DNA from: Novosphingobium ovatum
Lineage (GTDB): Bacteria; Pseudomonadota; Alphaproteobacteria; Sphingomonadales; Sphingomonadaceae
Direction: 5' to 3'
Length of the DNA stretch: 64,000 nucleotides
Assembly (NCBI RefSeq): GCF_009909235.1
Contig: NZ_JAAAPO010000003.1
Coordinates: forward strand, 372,001 to 436,000
Position numbers and translations under genes: made by a program. The notes beneath the pieces are model-generated. The model was not told where the DNA came from, searched no databases, and saw only the letters and a list, made by a program, of their open reading frames with translations. How positions within the stretch are numbered: position 1 is the stretch's first letter; every line of letters starts with the position of its first letter. Positions 27,867-37,156 of this stretch are shown in pieces.

Positions 27867-27906
27867 CGCGAGACGGCGGCAGGATCGCCCCTGCCGCCGT
27901 CTCGCG
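27867..27906 (-). terminator. Strong hairpin terminator after the beta-barrel gene
   Basis: A perfect 17-base stem (27867-27883 with 27890-27906, centred on GACGGCGGCAGG) around the six-base loop ATCGCC. It follows the minus-strand beta-barrel gene by 22 bases and is followed on that strand by TTATCACC. It should stop read-through into the M16 gene. Confidence 0.75.
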
Positions 27907-27928
27907 TTTGACCCAAGGGAAGGCTGGA

Positions 27929-28579
27929 TCAGAAGCCGTAGAGCGCGCCCATCATCACCTGATGGCGTTCGAACGTGACCCCGGTGTTGACGCCGTTGAT
28001 GTTCAGTTCGCCATAGTTCGAATAGCGATATTCCAGACGCAGCCGTACCTTGTTCACCAGATATTCGGTGCCCACCGCCGCACGAACGCCGCCCAGCTGC
28101 TGGCTGGCGTGATAGGTCCTGGCGCCGGTGGCGTTGTATTCGTCATAGGTGCCCAGCACGTTGGAATAGCCCGCCTTGACATAGGTGAGCAGCGTGGGCG
28201 TCACGGCATAGCCCATTTTGAGGCCGACAAAGATGTCGCGGCCAACGCCCACCTTGTAGGTGTCAGTGCCGTCGAACAACGACAGGGAGGTGCTGGCGCC
28301 GGTGATTTCGGTTTCAAAACCGACGCGCATTTTGCTGGTGACGCGGGTATCCACGCCCACCACGCCGCCATAGGTGATGCCGCTGCGGCTGTCCGAACCG
28401 ATCAGCGGGTGGCTGGCGGTGACATTGTCATAGCCCACCACCGGCCCGGCATAGAACTGCATGTCCAGATTGTCGTAATCAATCCGCGGCGCACCACCGG
28501 CCAGCGCCGGGCTGGCGGCCAGCATTGCGCTCGCGGCCAGAACCATGGCGGCGGGGCGAGACTTGAGGGAAATCGGCAT
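27929..28579 (-). CDS. Outer-membrane beta-barrel protein
   Basis: A 216-residue protein with a signal peptide ending SPALA and a mature part of alternating short strands (GVVGVDTRV, KMRVGFETEI, FVGLKMGYAV, LLTYVKAGYS, VRLRLEYRYSNYG), closing with a terminal Phe typical of outer-membrane porin-like small barrels (OmpA-like/OMP_b-brl family, eight strands). It probably sits in the outer membrane; its role is unknown. It is divergent from clpB, with 174 bases between them. Confidence 0.85.
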   Translation of the reverse strand: MPISLKSRPAAMVLAASAMLAASPALAGGAPRIDYDNLDMQFYAGPVVGYDNVTASHPLIGSDSRSGITYGGVVGVDTRVTSKMRVGFETEITGASTSLSLFDGTDTYKVGVGRDIFVGLKMGYAVTPTLLTYVKAGYSNVLGTYDEYNATGARTYHASQQLGGVRAAVGTEYLVNKVRLRLEYRYSNYGELNINGVNTGVTFERHQVMMGALYGF

Positions 28580-28701
28580 CAGTTCAGTCCAGTGCGTGGT
28601 TTCGAATTGGTTTCCTTCCTATCGGTGGGTTTCTTAATGAATTGATATTACGTTGATTTTCGGATTTCTTTGGCACGTTTGCCGAAAATTTGATCCATGC
28701 C

Positions 28702-28729
28702 CTTGTGTGGCGGATAGGCAACACTATCT
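28702..28729 (+). promoter_or_regulatory. Likely RpoH (heat-shock sigma) promoter of clpB
   Basis: CTTG at 28702-28705 and CTATCT at 28724-28729 are separated by 18 bases, matching the alphaproteobacterial RpoH pattern CTTG-N17/18-CYTATNT. It ends 24 bases before the clpB start. A strong GGAGGAGG ribosome site follows at 28742-28749. Confidence 0.6.
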
Positions 28730-28753
28730 GGTGTGGTGAATGGAGGAGGACAT

Positions 28754-31333
28754 ATGAACCTCGAAAAGTTTACCGACCGCGCCAAGGGTTTTCTGCAAGC
28801 CGCGCAAGTGGTGGCTATCCGCCTGAACCATCAGCGCATCACCCCCGAGCACATGTTGAAAGCGCTGCTGGAGGACGAGCAGGGGATGGCCAGCGGCCTG
28901 ATCCAGCGCGCCGGCGGCACGCCCGCGATCGCGCTGGCCGATGTTGACCGCGCACTGGGCAAGATCCCAGCCGTGTCGGGCAGCGGCGCGCAGAACCAGC
29001 CCGGTCTGGACAATGACTGCGTGCGCGTGCTGGACAGTGCCGAGCAGATCTCGGCCAAGTCAGGCGACAGCTTTGTCACGGTGGAACGGATGCTGTTGGC
29101 GCTGGCGCTGGCGACGACCACCGCCGCTGGGCAGGCGCTGAAGGCCGCCAATGTCACCCCGGCCGCGCTGGAGGCGGCGATCACCGCGTTGCGCGGCGGG
29201 CGCACGGCCGACAGCGCGGGCGCCGAAAACGCCTATGACGCGATGAAGAAATACGCCCGCGACCTGACTCAGGCCGCCCGCGATGGCAAGCTGGACCCGG
29301 TGATCGGCCGCGACGAGGAGATCCGCCGCACGGTGCAGATTCTGGCCCGCCGGACCAAGAACAACCCCGCGCTGATCGGCGAACCGGGCGTGGGCAAGAC
29401 CGCGATTGCCGAAGGTCTGGCGCTGCGCATCGCCAATGGCGACGTGCCCGACAGCCTGAAGAACCGCAAGCTGATGAGCCTGGACATGGGCGCGTTGATT
29501 GCCGGTGCCAAATATCGCGGTGAGTTCGAGGAGCGGTTGAAGGCCGTGCTGGACGAGGTGAAGGGCGCGGAAGGCGACATCATCCTGTTCATCGACGAGA
29601 TGCACACGCTGATCGGCGCGGGCAAGGGCGAAGGCGCGATGGATGCCAGCAACCTGCTCAAACCGGCTTTGGCGCGCGGCGAATTGCACTGCATCGGTGC
29701 GACGACTTTGGATGAATACCAGAAGCATGTCGAAAAGGACCCCGCGTTGCAGCGCCGGTTCCAGCCGGTGTTTGTGGGCGAACCCACCGTCGAGGACACC
29801 ATCAGCATCCTGCGCGGGCTGAAGGACCGGTACGAGTTGCACCATGGCGTGCGCATCACCGATGGCGCGATCGTGGCGGCGGCGACCCTGTCCAACCGCT
29901 ATATCGCGGACCGTTTCCTGCCGGACAAGGCGATCGACCTGATGGACGAGGCCGCCAGCCGCATCCGTATGGAGGTGGAGTCCAAGCCGGAAGAGATCGA
30001 GGTGCTGGACCGCCGCATCATCCAGTTGAAGATCGAGGAAATGGCGCTGGCCAAGGAAAGCGACAGTGCCTCGGTCGACCGGCTGGCGGCGCTGCGCGAG
30101 GAACTGGCCAATCTGGAGCAGAAGTCGGCGGAACTGACCACCCGCTGGCAGAACGAGCGCGACAAGATCGCCGCCGAGGGCCGGATCAAGGAGCAACTGG
30201 ACGCCGCGCGTGTCGAGCTGGAGCAGGCGCAGCGCAATGGCGATCTGGGCCGGGCGGGTGAGCTGGCCTATGGACGCATCCCCGATCTGGAGCGCCAGTT
30301 GGCCGAGGCCCACGCCCAGTCTGAAAACGCGCTGTTGCGTGAGGAGGTGACCGCCGATGACATCGCCGGCGTCGTCAGCCGCTGGACCGGCGTGCCGGTC
30401 GACCGCATGCTGGAAGGTGAGCGGGACAAGCTGTTGCGCATGGAACAGGTCATCGGCCAGCGCGTCATCGGGCAAAAGGACGCCGTTACCGCCGTTTCGA
30501 AGGCGGTGCGCCGCGCGCGTGCGGGGTTGCAGGACCCCAACCGTCCGCTGGGCAGCTTCCTGTTCCTGGGCCCCACGGGCGTGGGCAAGACCGAGTTAAC
30601 CAAGGCGCTGGCCGAATTCCTGTTTGACGATGCCAACGCCATGGTGCGCATCGACATGAGCGAGTTCATGGAAAAGCACGCCGTCTCACGCCTGATTGGC
30701 GCGCCTCCGGGCTATGTCGGCTATGACGAGGGCGGCGTATTGACCGAGGCGGTGCGGCGGCGGCCTTATCAGGTCGTGCTGTTCGACGAGGTAGAGAAGG
30801 CCCATCAGGACGTGTTCAACGTGCTGTTGCAGGTGCTGGACGATGGGCGGCTGACCGATGGTCAGGGGCGCGTGGTCGATTTCACCAATACGCTGATCAT
30901 CCTGACCAGCAATCTGGGCAGCCAGTATCTGGCCAATCTGGAGGACGGGCAGGACGTCGAGAGTGTCGAGCCGCAGGTGATGGATGTCGTGCGGGCCCAT
31001 TTCCGCCCCGAATTCCTGAACCGTCTGGACGAGATCATCCTGTTCCACCGTTTGGGCCATGAACATATGGCGCCGATTGTGGAGATTCAGGTGGGCCGCG
31101 TGCAGAAACTGCTGAAAGATCGCAAGATCACGCTGGACCTGACCGAGGGCGCCAAGCGCTGGCTGGGCCGGGTGGGCTATGATCCGGTCTATGGCGCAAG
31201 GCCGCTCAAGCGCGCGGTGCAACGCTATTTGCAGGACCCCTTGGCAGAGCGGTTGCTGGCGGGCGGCATCCCCGATGGCGCGGCAGTGCGGATCGAGGAA
31301 GGCGACGGCGCGTTGCAGTTCGACGTGATCTGA
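28754..31333 (+). CDS. clpB: ATP-dependent disaggregase ClpB
   Basis: An 859-residue Hsp100 chaperone that, with DnaK, resolubilises aggregated proteins. It has an N-terminal Clp repeat domain (1-145), AAA1 with Walker A GEPGVGKT at 209-216, the middle coiled-coil domain (about 405-525, with [17 protein letters not shown]), and AAA2 with Walker A GPTGVGKT at 606-613. The GYVGYDEGG pore loop is present. The ATG at 28754 follows a strong ribosome site and gives the standard start [12 protein letters not shown]. The likely RpoH promoter upstream and a terminator downstream make it a single-gene unit. Confidence 0.97.
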   Translation: MNLEKFTDRAKGFLQAAQVVAIRLNHQRITPEHMLKALLEDEQGMASGLIQRAGGTPAIALADVDRALGKIPAVSGSGAQNQPGLDNDCVRVLDSAEQISAKSGDSFVTVERMLLALALATTTAAGQALKAANVTPAALEAAITALRGGRTADSAGAENAYDAMKKYARDLTQAARDGKLDPVIGRDEEIRRTVQILARRTKNNPALIGEPGVGKTAIAEGLALRIANGDVPDSLKNRKLMSLDMGALIAGAKYRGEFEERLKAVLDEVKGAEGDIILFIDEMHTLIGAGKGEGAMDASNLLKPALARGELHCIGATTLDEYQKHVEKDPALQRRFQPVFVGEPTVEDTISILRGLKDRYELHHGVRITDGAIVAAATLSNRYIADRFLPDKAIDLMDEAASRIRMEVESKPEEIEVLDRRIIQLKIEEMALAKESDSASVDRLAALREELANLEQKSAELTTRWQNERDKIAAEGRIKEQLDAARVELEQAQRNGDLGRAGELAYGRIPDLERQLAEAHAQSENALLREEVTADDIAGVVSRWTGVPVDRMLEGERDKLLRMEQVIGQRVIGQKDAVTAVSKAVRRARAGLQDPNRPLGSFLFLGPTGVGKTELTKALAEFLFDDANAMVRIDMSEFMEKHAVSRLIGAPPGYVGYDEGGVLTEAVRRRPYQVVLFDEVEKAHQDVFNVLLQVLDDGRLTDGQGRVVDFTNTLIILTSNLGSQYLANLEDGQDVESVEPQVMDVVRAHFRPEFLNRLDEIILFHRLGHEHMAPIVEIQVGRVQKLLKDRKITLDLTEGAKRWLGRVGYDPVYGARPLKRAVQRYLQDPLAERLLAGGIPDGAAVRIEEGDGALQFDVI

Positions 31334-31342
31334 ACGTCAGGG

Positions 31343-31375
31343 CGGCGGGGGTGGTTGGTCCATCCCCGCCGTTTT
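31343..31375 (+). terminator. Rho-independent terminator after clpB
   Basis: A twelve-position stem with one wobble pair (31343-31354 with 31360-31371), a five-base loop and a TTTT tail at 31372-31375, ten bases after the clpB stop. Confidence 0.82.
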
Positions 31376-31476
31376 GCCATTTGCACCGCTGGCGCATCCG
31401 CGATAGGTAGGCAGGGTTTAGTCGATCGGTTAAATTTGCCGGTCGCCGCCTTGCCGCCGGGATGTAGCGCCAGATC

Positions 31477-32118
31477 ATGACCGATGCCCCACCATCCCAA
31501 ACGGCCCCCGCCGCTCCGGTTCAGGCGCGCGATCAGTTGCTGGACACCGCCAGCCACCTGATGCGCGAAGGGGACACGGTCGACATATCGCTCTCGGAAC
31601 TGGCATCGGCGTCGGGGCTGAATTCGGCGCTGGTCAAATATTACTTCGGGAACAAGGCGGGGCTGCTGCGCGCCCTGCTCGAGCGGGATTTTGCCGCGAT
31701 CCTGCGCGCCGTCGACACGCTGTTGGCCAAGGATGCCGATCCCGAGACCAAGCTGCGGCTGCATATGTCGGCGGTGGTGAACACCTTTTTCCGCACGCCC
31801 TATATTCACCGCCTGTTGATGCGCCTGATCCGGGAATGCGCGGCGGACGAAGGGCAGCGGCTGGCCGACACCTATCTCAAGCCTTTGATGAACGCCTATG
31901 AACGCCTGATTGGCGAGGGTGTGGCGGCCGGCGTGTTCCGCCCGGTGGACCCGCAGTTCTTTTACTTCACCGTCATTGGCGCGGCCGACCGTTTCTTCAC
32001 CGCGCGCTATGTCCTGCGCTATACCTCTGGCACGGACATTCTGGACGAGGCATTGCGCGACAAATACCGAGCCCATCTGAACGATTTCGTCGTCGCGGGC
32101 ATTCTGGTCCAGCGTTAG
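31477..32118 (+). CDS. TetR/AcrR-family transcriptional regulator
   Basis: A 213-residue regulator. Residues about 17-65 form a TetR-type helix-turn-helix (RDQLLDTASHLMREG...DISLSELASASGLNSALVKYYFGNKAGLL); the remaining 150 are helical and ligand-binding. The HTH recognition helix and the YYFGNK end are canonical. No obvious efflux or enzyme gene is divergent from it, since the neighbours are clpB and mtnP on the same strand; the target is unknown. It does not seem to be tied to clpB, as a terminator separates them. Confidence 0.88.
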   Translation: MTDAPPSQTAPAAPVQARDQLLDTASHLMREGDTVDISLSELASASGLNSALVKYYFGNKAGLLRALLERDFAAILRAVDTLLAKDADPETKLRLHMSAVVNTFFRTPYIHRLLMRLIRECAADEGQRLADTYLKPLMNAYERLIGEGVAAGVFRPVDPQFFYFTVIGAADRFFTARYVLRYTSGTDILDEALRDKYRAHLNDFVVAGILVQR

Positions 32119-32188
32119 GGCGCATGCGCCGCAAATCCGTCACAATCGGCTGGCAGGCGGCAGGCGATATATCGACAAAGGACGACAG

Positions 32189-33067
32189 ATGAGCGCGAAG
32201 GCTTGGCATATCGGCGTGATCGGCGGATCGGGACTGACCGAGGGCGTCGGATTGGACAATGCGCAACAGATCGCCGTCGACAGCCCGTTCGGCGCGCCCA
32301 GCGGCCCGGTGACGCAGGGGACGATCAACGGGGTAAAGTTCACCTTTTTGGCGCGGCACGGGGCCGGCCATGTGATCCCGCCCGACGCCATCAATTACCG
32401 CGCCAATATCGATGTGATGAAGCGTTGCGGCGTGACTGATCTGGTCTCGCTGTCGGCCATCGGGTCATTGCGTGAGGAATTTGCGCCGGGGCATTTCATT
32501 ACCGTCGACCAATTGATCGACCGGACGCAGGGGCGCGAGGGCAGCTTTTTTGGCACCGGCATGGTGGCGCATGTGTCGCTGGCCGATCCGACCTGCCCGC
32601 GCCTGCGTGAGTTGCTGGCGCTGTCTGCGCATCAATGCGGGGCGGTGGTGCATCCGCGCGGCTGCTATATTGCCATTCAGGGGCCGCAATTCTCCACCCG
32701 CGCGGAAAGCGTGATGTACCGCCAGTGGGGCGCCGATGTCATCGGCATGACCGCCATGCCCGAGGCGCGTCTGGCCCGCGAGGCCGAGCTGCCCTATGCC
32801 ATTTTGGGCATGGTGACCGATTATGACGCCTGGCGCGAAGAAGAGGAGGGGGTGGTTGCCTCTGAAGTGTTCGCCACGATGAAGGCGAATGGCGACATGG
32901 CCAAGGCCGCGCTGCGCCATCTGGCCGATCTGTTGCCGCCCGAACGCCCCGCCAGCCCGATCGACACCGTGCTGGACCATGCCTTTGCCACAGCGCCGGC
33001 AAAGCGCGATCCGCACGTGGTGGCGATGCTGGATGCGGTGGCCGGGCGGGCCCTGCGCAATTCCTGA
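32189..33067 (+). CDS. mtnP: S-methyl-5'-thioadenosine phosphorylase
   Basis: A 292-residue phosphorylase that splits methylthioadenosine into adenine and methylthioribose-1-phosphate in methionine salvage. Typical segments are IGGSGL near the N-terminus, the phosphate-binding RHG, INYRANI, SAIGSLREE, IQGPQFSTRAES and MTAMPEARLARE (Met-Thr at the substrate site distinguishes MTAP from purine nucleoside phosphorylases). Other salvage genes are not in this window. It is 70 bases after the TetR gene; a bidirectional terminator ends it. Confidence 0.93.
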   Translation: MSAKAWHIGVIGGSGLTEGVGLDNAQQIAVDSPFGAPSGPVTQGTINGVKFTFLARHGAGHVIPPDAINYRANIDVMKRCGVTDLVSLSAIGSLREEFAPGHFITVDQLIDRTQGREGSFFGTGMVAHVSLADPTCPRLRELLALSAHQCGAVVHPRGCYIAIQGPQFSTRAESVMYRQWGADVIGMTAMPEARLAREAELPYAILGMVTDYDAWREEEEGVVASEVFATMKANGDMAKAALRHLADLLPPERPASPIDTVLDHAFATAPAKRDPHVVAMLDAVAGRALRNS

Positions 33068-33078
33068 ACGGTACAGCA

Positions 33079-33107
33079 AAAAGGCGGGGTGTGTAGCCCC
33101 GCCTTTT
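33079..33107. terminator. Bidirectional terminator between mtnP and tadC
   Basis: AAAAGGCGGGG (33079-33089) pairs perfectly with CCCCGCCTTTT (33097-33107). It lies between convergent genes and offers a T-tract on both strands. Confidence 0.88.
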
Positions 33108-33124
33108 CTGTCTGGTCTGTGGCC

Positions 33125-34135
33125 TTACTTTGGGTTGGTCGAACCGCTGCCAAAGGCGTCGGCGATCGAACAGGCCGCCGGGCCAAGGATCACCACAAAC
33201 AGCACTGGCAGAATGAACAGGATCAGCGGCACGGTCATGATCGCTGGCAGACGGGCGGCCTTTTCCTCGGCGCGCATCATGCGTTCGTTGCGGAATTCGG
33301 CCGACAGCACGCGCAGGGCGGACGCCAGCGGGGTGCCGTATTTCTCGGTCTGGATCATGGTGGTGACCACGCCGCGCACATTGTCCAGCGCCACACGATA
33401 GGCCAGATTTTCAAACGCCTGACGCCGTTCCGACAGGAATGACAATTCGATCGCGGTCAGCGCGAATTCGTCGCCCAGTTCGGGATAGGCCCGGCCCAGT
33501 TCCTTGGCCACGCGGTTGAAGGCGGCATCGACCGTCAGACCGGCCTCGGCGCAGATCACCAGCAGGTCCAGCGCGTCGGGCAGGCCCTTGCGGATGGCGA
33601 CGGTGCGCTTGGTCACCAGGTTCTGGACATAGATGTCGGGCCCCTTGTACCCGGCGATCACCGCCACGGCAAAGCCCATGAACTTTTTGAAATCCGACCA
33701 TTCGGGGAAATAGTTCAAGGCATAGATCAACAGCGCCGCCAGACTGCCCAGCACGATCGGGGCCACCAGACGGCCCAGAATGACCGCAACGGCCCATTCC
33801 TTGTTGCGGATGCCCGCCTGCGCCAGCTTTTGCTGCGCCTCGGCCAACTGGCTGTCCTGCAACACCTTCAGCTTGTTCAGGAAATCGCGGATGGCGTCCG
33901 TCGCCTCGTTGCGATGGACGATCTGCGTGCGCTTTTTGGGGTTGGTCGAGACAATGCCCGCCTTCAACTGCTCGCGCCTTTCGTTCAACGCCTTGACGCG
34001 CTTGGTCATCGGATCGCGGATGGTGATCGCGGTATAGATGACAAACAGCACCAGCAGCGCGGCAAAGCCGGCCAGCACCGATCCCAGCACAAAGACATCG
34101 ATGCCAAAGATCATCGGGTGGGGGGCAGGTTGCAT
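33125..34135 (-). CDS. tadC: Tad pilus inner-membrane protein TadC (T2SS F family)
   Basis: A 336-residue membrane protein of the type II secretion F family. It has an N-terminal membrane helix, a cytoplasmic region, then two helices in the middle and one C-terminal helix. The TadC-like segment KGLPDALDLLVICAEAGLT and the EKAARLPAIMTVPLILFILP end are diagnostic. With TadB it forms the inner-membrane platform for Flp pilus assembly. Last gene of the Tad operon; 15 bases separate it from tadB. An internal ATG (seven codons in) is possible. Confidence 0.9.
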   Translation of the reverse strand: MQPAPHPMIFGIDVFVLGSVLAGFAALLVLFVIYTAITIRDPMTKRVKALNERREQLKAGIVSTNPKKRTQIVHRNEATDAIRDFLNKLKVLQDSQLAEAQQKLAQAGIRNKEWAVAVILGRLVAPIVLGSLAALLIYALNYFPEWSDFKKFMGFAVAVIAGYKGPDIYVQNLVTKRTVAIRKGLPDALDLLVICAEAGLTVDAAFNRVAKELGRAYPELGDEFALTAIELSFLSERRQAFENLAYRVALDNVRGVVTTMIQTEKYGTPLASALRVLSAEFRNERMMRAEEKAARLPAIMTVPLILFILPVLFVVILGPAACSIADAFGSGSTNPK

Positions 34136-34150
34136 GTCGATATTCCCCCG

Positions 34151-35134
34151 TCAGATTTCGAAATTGACCATTTGGGCCATGATGAACACACCGATCCCCA
34201 TCCAGCACAGCCCGCCAAGGCCGGCGATCATCAGGCGTTGATCGGCAAAGAAACCGCCCAGATATTGCGGGTTCACCCAATAGATCATCATGAACACCAT
34301 GAAGGGCAGCGCGCCGACGATATAAGCCGAAGCCTTCGATTCCGAGCTCATCGCCTTGATCTTCAACTTCATCTGGGCGCGCTTGCGCAGCACGTCGGCC
34401 AGATTGGCCAGCGTTTCGGCCAGATTGCCGCCGGTCTCGCGCTGGATGGCCAGCGTGATGCAGAAAAAGTTGAATTCAGGCATGTTCAGGCGGTCGGCCG
34501 TGTCCTGCAGCGCGTCGTCCATCGACTTGCCGATGCGGATGCGCTCGCTCACCAGCTTGAATTCCTCGCCCACCGGGCCGGGGATTTCGCTGGAGACAAC
34601 GTTCAGCGTTTCGGTCACCGGCAGGCCCGAGCGCAGGCCGCGCACCAGCAGTTCGATCGCGTCGGGGAATTTGGAGGTAAAATTGTTGATACGGCGCTTG
34701 ATCAGATGGTTGACCACCATATGCGGCAGACCCGCGCCCGCGCCCACACCCACCAGCAGCGCCAGCGGGAAAAAGCCTGTCTTGATCAAAATGAGCAAAG
34801 CCACCACGCTGCCCAGCCCCAGCGAGCCATAGCCATATTGCTTGAGCGTCCAGCCCGTGCCCGACTGGTGCAGCCGCAGCGAGAGCGCCGCGATGCGCGA
34901 TTCCGATCCGGCGATCTGATGGGCTTGCGGCTTGCGGGCGGCGACGGCGCGACGGATCTGCGCCTCCACCTTGTCGTCGGCGTTTTCGCTCAACCGGCTG
35001 CGGACCGCCTGCAGGCGTTTGGCGCCCTGTTTGCTGGATCCGGGGCCCGACATCGCCAGCACCAGCAGCACCAGCGTGGCCATGCCGCCGATCGAGAGCA
35101 AAAGGAACTGGGTGGTATCCAGATTGGCGAACAT
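34151..35134 (-). CDS. tadB: Tad pilus inner-membrane protein TadB (T2SS F family)
   Basis: A 327-residue relative of TadC. It has an N-terminal membrane helix, a cytoplasmic loop, a pair of helices (about 104-140), the FPDAIELLVRGLRSGLPVTE signature and a final pair of membrane segments. It would contact the TadA/CpaF ATPase at the cytoplasmic side, but that gene is missing between cpaE and tadB, where it normally sits. The 60-base gap to cpaE contains a strong hairpin. Confidence 0.9.
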   Translation of the reverse strand: MFANLDTTQFLLLSIGGMATLVLLVLAMSGPGSSKQGAKRLQAVRSRLSENADDKVEAQIRRAVAARKPQAHQIAGSESRIAALSLRLHQSGTGWTLKQYGYGSLGLGSVVALLILIKTGFFPLALLVGVGAGAGLPHMVVNHLIKRRINNFTSKFPDAIELLVRGLRSGLPVTETLNVVSSEIPGPVGEEFKLVSERIRIGKSMDDALQDTADRLNMPEFNFFCITLAIQRETGGNLAETLANLADVLRKRAQMKLKIKAMSSESKASAYIVGALPFMVFMMIYWVNPQYLGGFFADQRLMIAGLGGLCWMGIGVFIMAQMVNFEI

Positions 35135-35155
35135 GGGTGCGGGCTCATCTCAGGG

Positions 35156-35185
35156 CCCGGCCAGCCCGTTGCGGGGCGGGCCGGG
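35156..35185 (-). other. Strong GC hairpin in the cpaE-tadB gap
   Basis: CCCGGCC (35156-35162) pairs with GGCCGGG (35179-35185) and GCCC with GGGC inside, with one mismatch. It lies in the only non-coding gap of this part of the Tad operon. No T-run follows, so it is more likely an attenuator, a processing site or an mRNA stability element than a terminator. Confidence 0.45.
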
Positions 35186-35194
35186 GAATGCGGG

Positions 35195-36478
35195 TCAGGC
35201 GCCGCCGGGCACCTTGTCCTTCTTGGGGCTCAGCAGCGACTTGAAGTCCAGCTTGCCCAACAAGGATTTCTTTTCGGTTTTCATCAAGCTATCGCCATCT
35301 GGCCCACTGCCGGCCGATCGCACCGTCTGGGCGATCTCGCGCAGGACGGCGCCAGCCTTGGTGGCGCGGTTGGCCTCGGCAAAGGTCTGGCCCAGCTTGG
35401 CGGCATGGGTGGCGGCCTTGATGTCAAAAGGCACCTGGAAATTGATGTTCCGCTCGATCGATGCCTCGAAATCGGCCTTGCTGATCTCGGACAGGTTGGG
35501 GTGGACCTTGTTGACCACCACCACCACGGCCGCATGGCTGGCGTTGGCCTTGAGCCACGAGAGGATGCGGATCGCATCGCGCGCGCCCGACAGCGTCAGT
35601 TCGCTGACCACCACGATCAGGTTCATGTCGTTCAGCACATGCGGAAAGTTGATCAGCATGTTGCGCGGCAGATCGACCACTGTCATCTCGAACGCCTGGC
35701 GGAATTCCTCCTCCAGTTGCACAAAGGCGGCGCCGTCGGTCAGCAGCGGCTTGTTGATCGGGGCCTCTGCCGACAGGATCGACAGATTGTCATTGGCGCG
35801 GATCATCGCGCGTTCGATGAACAGGCCGTCGATGCGGCTGGGGTTTTCGATCGCGTCTGTCAGGCCACGGCCCGGCTCCAGATCCATGGCCAGCGCATCG
35901 GTGCCGAAATGGATGTCCAGATCCAGCAGCGCGGTCGGCAGCTTGTGATCGACCGAAAACAGCCACGCCAGCGAGGTCGCCACCGTCGAGGCACCCACCC
36001 CGCCGCGCGTGCCGATCACCGCGGTTGAGATGTGGTTCTGGGTCTGCACGCCTTCGGTGGCGCGCGGGGCGGCAAACACGGCCTGCGCCTGTTGCAGCGC
36101 GTCGCGCAGGGCGGCGGGCGACAGCGGCTTGAGCAGGTAGTCATGGATGCCGCTGGACAGCAGGTCGCGGTACAGGCGGACATCGTTCACCTGACCCACG
36201 GCGATCACCACCGTGCCTGGCTCGCACACTTCGGCCAGAGCGTTGATGTCGTTAAGCGGATCGCCGCTTTCCGACAGATCGACCAGCAGGATCGACGGGC
36301 TGGAGGCGATGGAGAGCGCCTGCACCGCATTGCGCAAACCGCCGCGCGTGCATTTTTCCGGCGCCCAGCCCATATCGGCGGCCAACGGCCGGACAATGTC
36401 CAGCGAGGCATCATCACACAGAAACGCCGCGAAACTGTCGCGTCCGCCCTGGCTTCCCACTTTCCACGGAGCATTCAT
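35195..36478 (-). CDS. cpaE: Tad pilus localisation ATPase-like protein CpaE/TadZ
   Basis: A 427-residue protein with an N-terminal receiver-like domain (about 16-130, with ILLVDLSESGDP and DYLLKPLSPAAL) and a ParA/MinD-like domain from about 150. The nucleotide loop is GTRGGVGAST at 156-165, lacking the usual signature lysines, as known for CpaE/TadZ proteins; LLDLDIHFGTDAL and VDLPRN follow. TadZ proteins place the pilus machine at the pole. The C-terminal 40 residues are Lys-rich and probably flexible. Four bases separate it from cpaD. Confidence 0.9.
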   Translation of the reverse strand: MNAPWKVGSQGGRDSFAAFLCDDASLDIVRPLAADMGWAPEKCTRGGLRNAVQALSIASSPSILLVDLSESGDPLNDINALAEVCEPGTVVIAVGQVNDVRLYRDLLSSGIHDYLLKPLSPAALRDALQQAQAVFAAPRATEGVQTQNHISTAVIGTRGGVGASTVATSLAWLFSVDHKLPTALLDLDIHFGTDALAMDLEPGRGLTDAIENPSRIDGLFIERAMIRANDNLSILSAEAPINKPLLTDGAAFVQLEEEFRQAFEMTVVDLPRNMLINFPHVLNDMNLIVVVSELTLSGARDAIRILSWLKANASHAAVVVVVNKVHPNLSEISKADFEASIERNINFQVPFDIKAATHAAKLGQTFAEANRATKAGAVLREIAQTVRSAGSGPDGDSLMKTEKKSLLGKLDFKSLLSPKKDKVPGGA

Positions 36479-36482
36479 CGTC

Positions 36483-37145
36483 TTAGCTCCCGCTCTTCTT
36501 CAGGCCGCCCTCGCCGGTGGGCTTGGCGGCGCGATAGGTGGCGATCGCCTTGTCCGAGGTCGTCCCTTCGGAATGGCTGTGCCCGGTGGCACCGCTCAAC
36601 AGGTGATCGGGGTTGGCCACCATCGCGGCCAGATTGCTGTTGATCGCACAGCCATAGTTGGATGCCGTGGCGTTGCGCGGATTGGCTTCGGCGTTGGACT
36701 GCCAGTCGGGGCAGTGCGGCACCGTTGCGGTCGAGCGCGAGAGCACCACGCGGGCCGTCCCGGCGCTGACATAGCCCTCGGTGGCGGGGGCGTCAGCGGC
36801 CAGTTGCAACCCGCGCTTTTCGACCATCGCCTGAATGGCGGCGCGGGTCTGCGGGCTGCGCAGCGGGTCTTCGACCGCAACGCTGTCGCCATAATGCAGG
36901 TTCATCGCGCTCAACCAGCCATCCAGCCGCTTGAGCTCGGCATAGGGCAGGCCGCCCGTGCCGGTGTTCAGATCCAGCGTATAGCTGGTGCGGGTGACGA
37001 CAGGCTGGTGCACGCTGTCCAGCAGGCGGTTGTTCGGCATCCCGGCACAGGCCGACAGCGCCAGTCCCAGTGGCAACATCAGCGCCAGACCCAGCCGGCG
37101 GCTGGAAAGCGGGGCGCGCAGCGAACGGATCATCGATTGGCTCAT
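36483..37145 (-). CDS. cpaD: Tad pilus assembly lipoprotein CpaD
   Basis: A 220-residue lipoprotein precursor with lipobox LALSAC. The mature protein carries the CpaD-like end with NYGCAINSNLAAMVANPDHLL, which is conserved in the family, and PHCPDW before it (two cysteines, likely disulfide-bonded). It is thought to act as a pilotin or partner for the CpaC secretin at the outer membrane. It follows cpaC by eleven bases. Confidence 0.88.
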   Translation of the reverse strand: MSQSMIRSLRAPLSSRRLGLALMLPLGLALSACAGMPNNRLLDSVHQPVVTRTSYTLDLNTGTGGLPYAELKRLDGWLSAMNLHYGDSVAVEDPLRSPQTRAAIQAMVEKRGLQLAADAPATEGYVSAGTARVVLSRSTATVPHCPDWQSNAEANPRNATASNYGCAINSNLAAMVANPDHLLSGATGHSHSEGTTSDKAIATYRAAKPTGEGGLKKSGS

Positions 37146-37156
37146 CTTCGTCTCGC

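Noticed and set aside
33830..36028. 732-codon frame opposite tadC, tadB and cpaE
   Set aside because: It crosses three genes on the other strand and lacks any recognisable domain.
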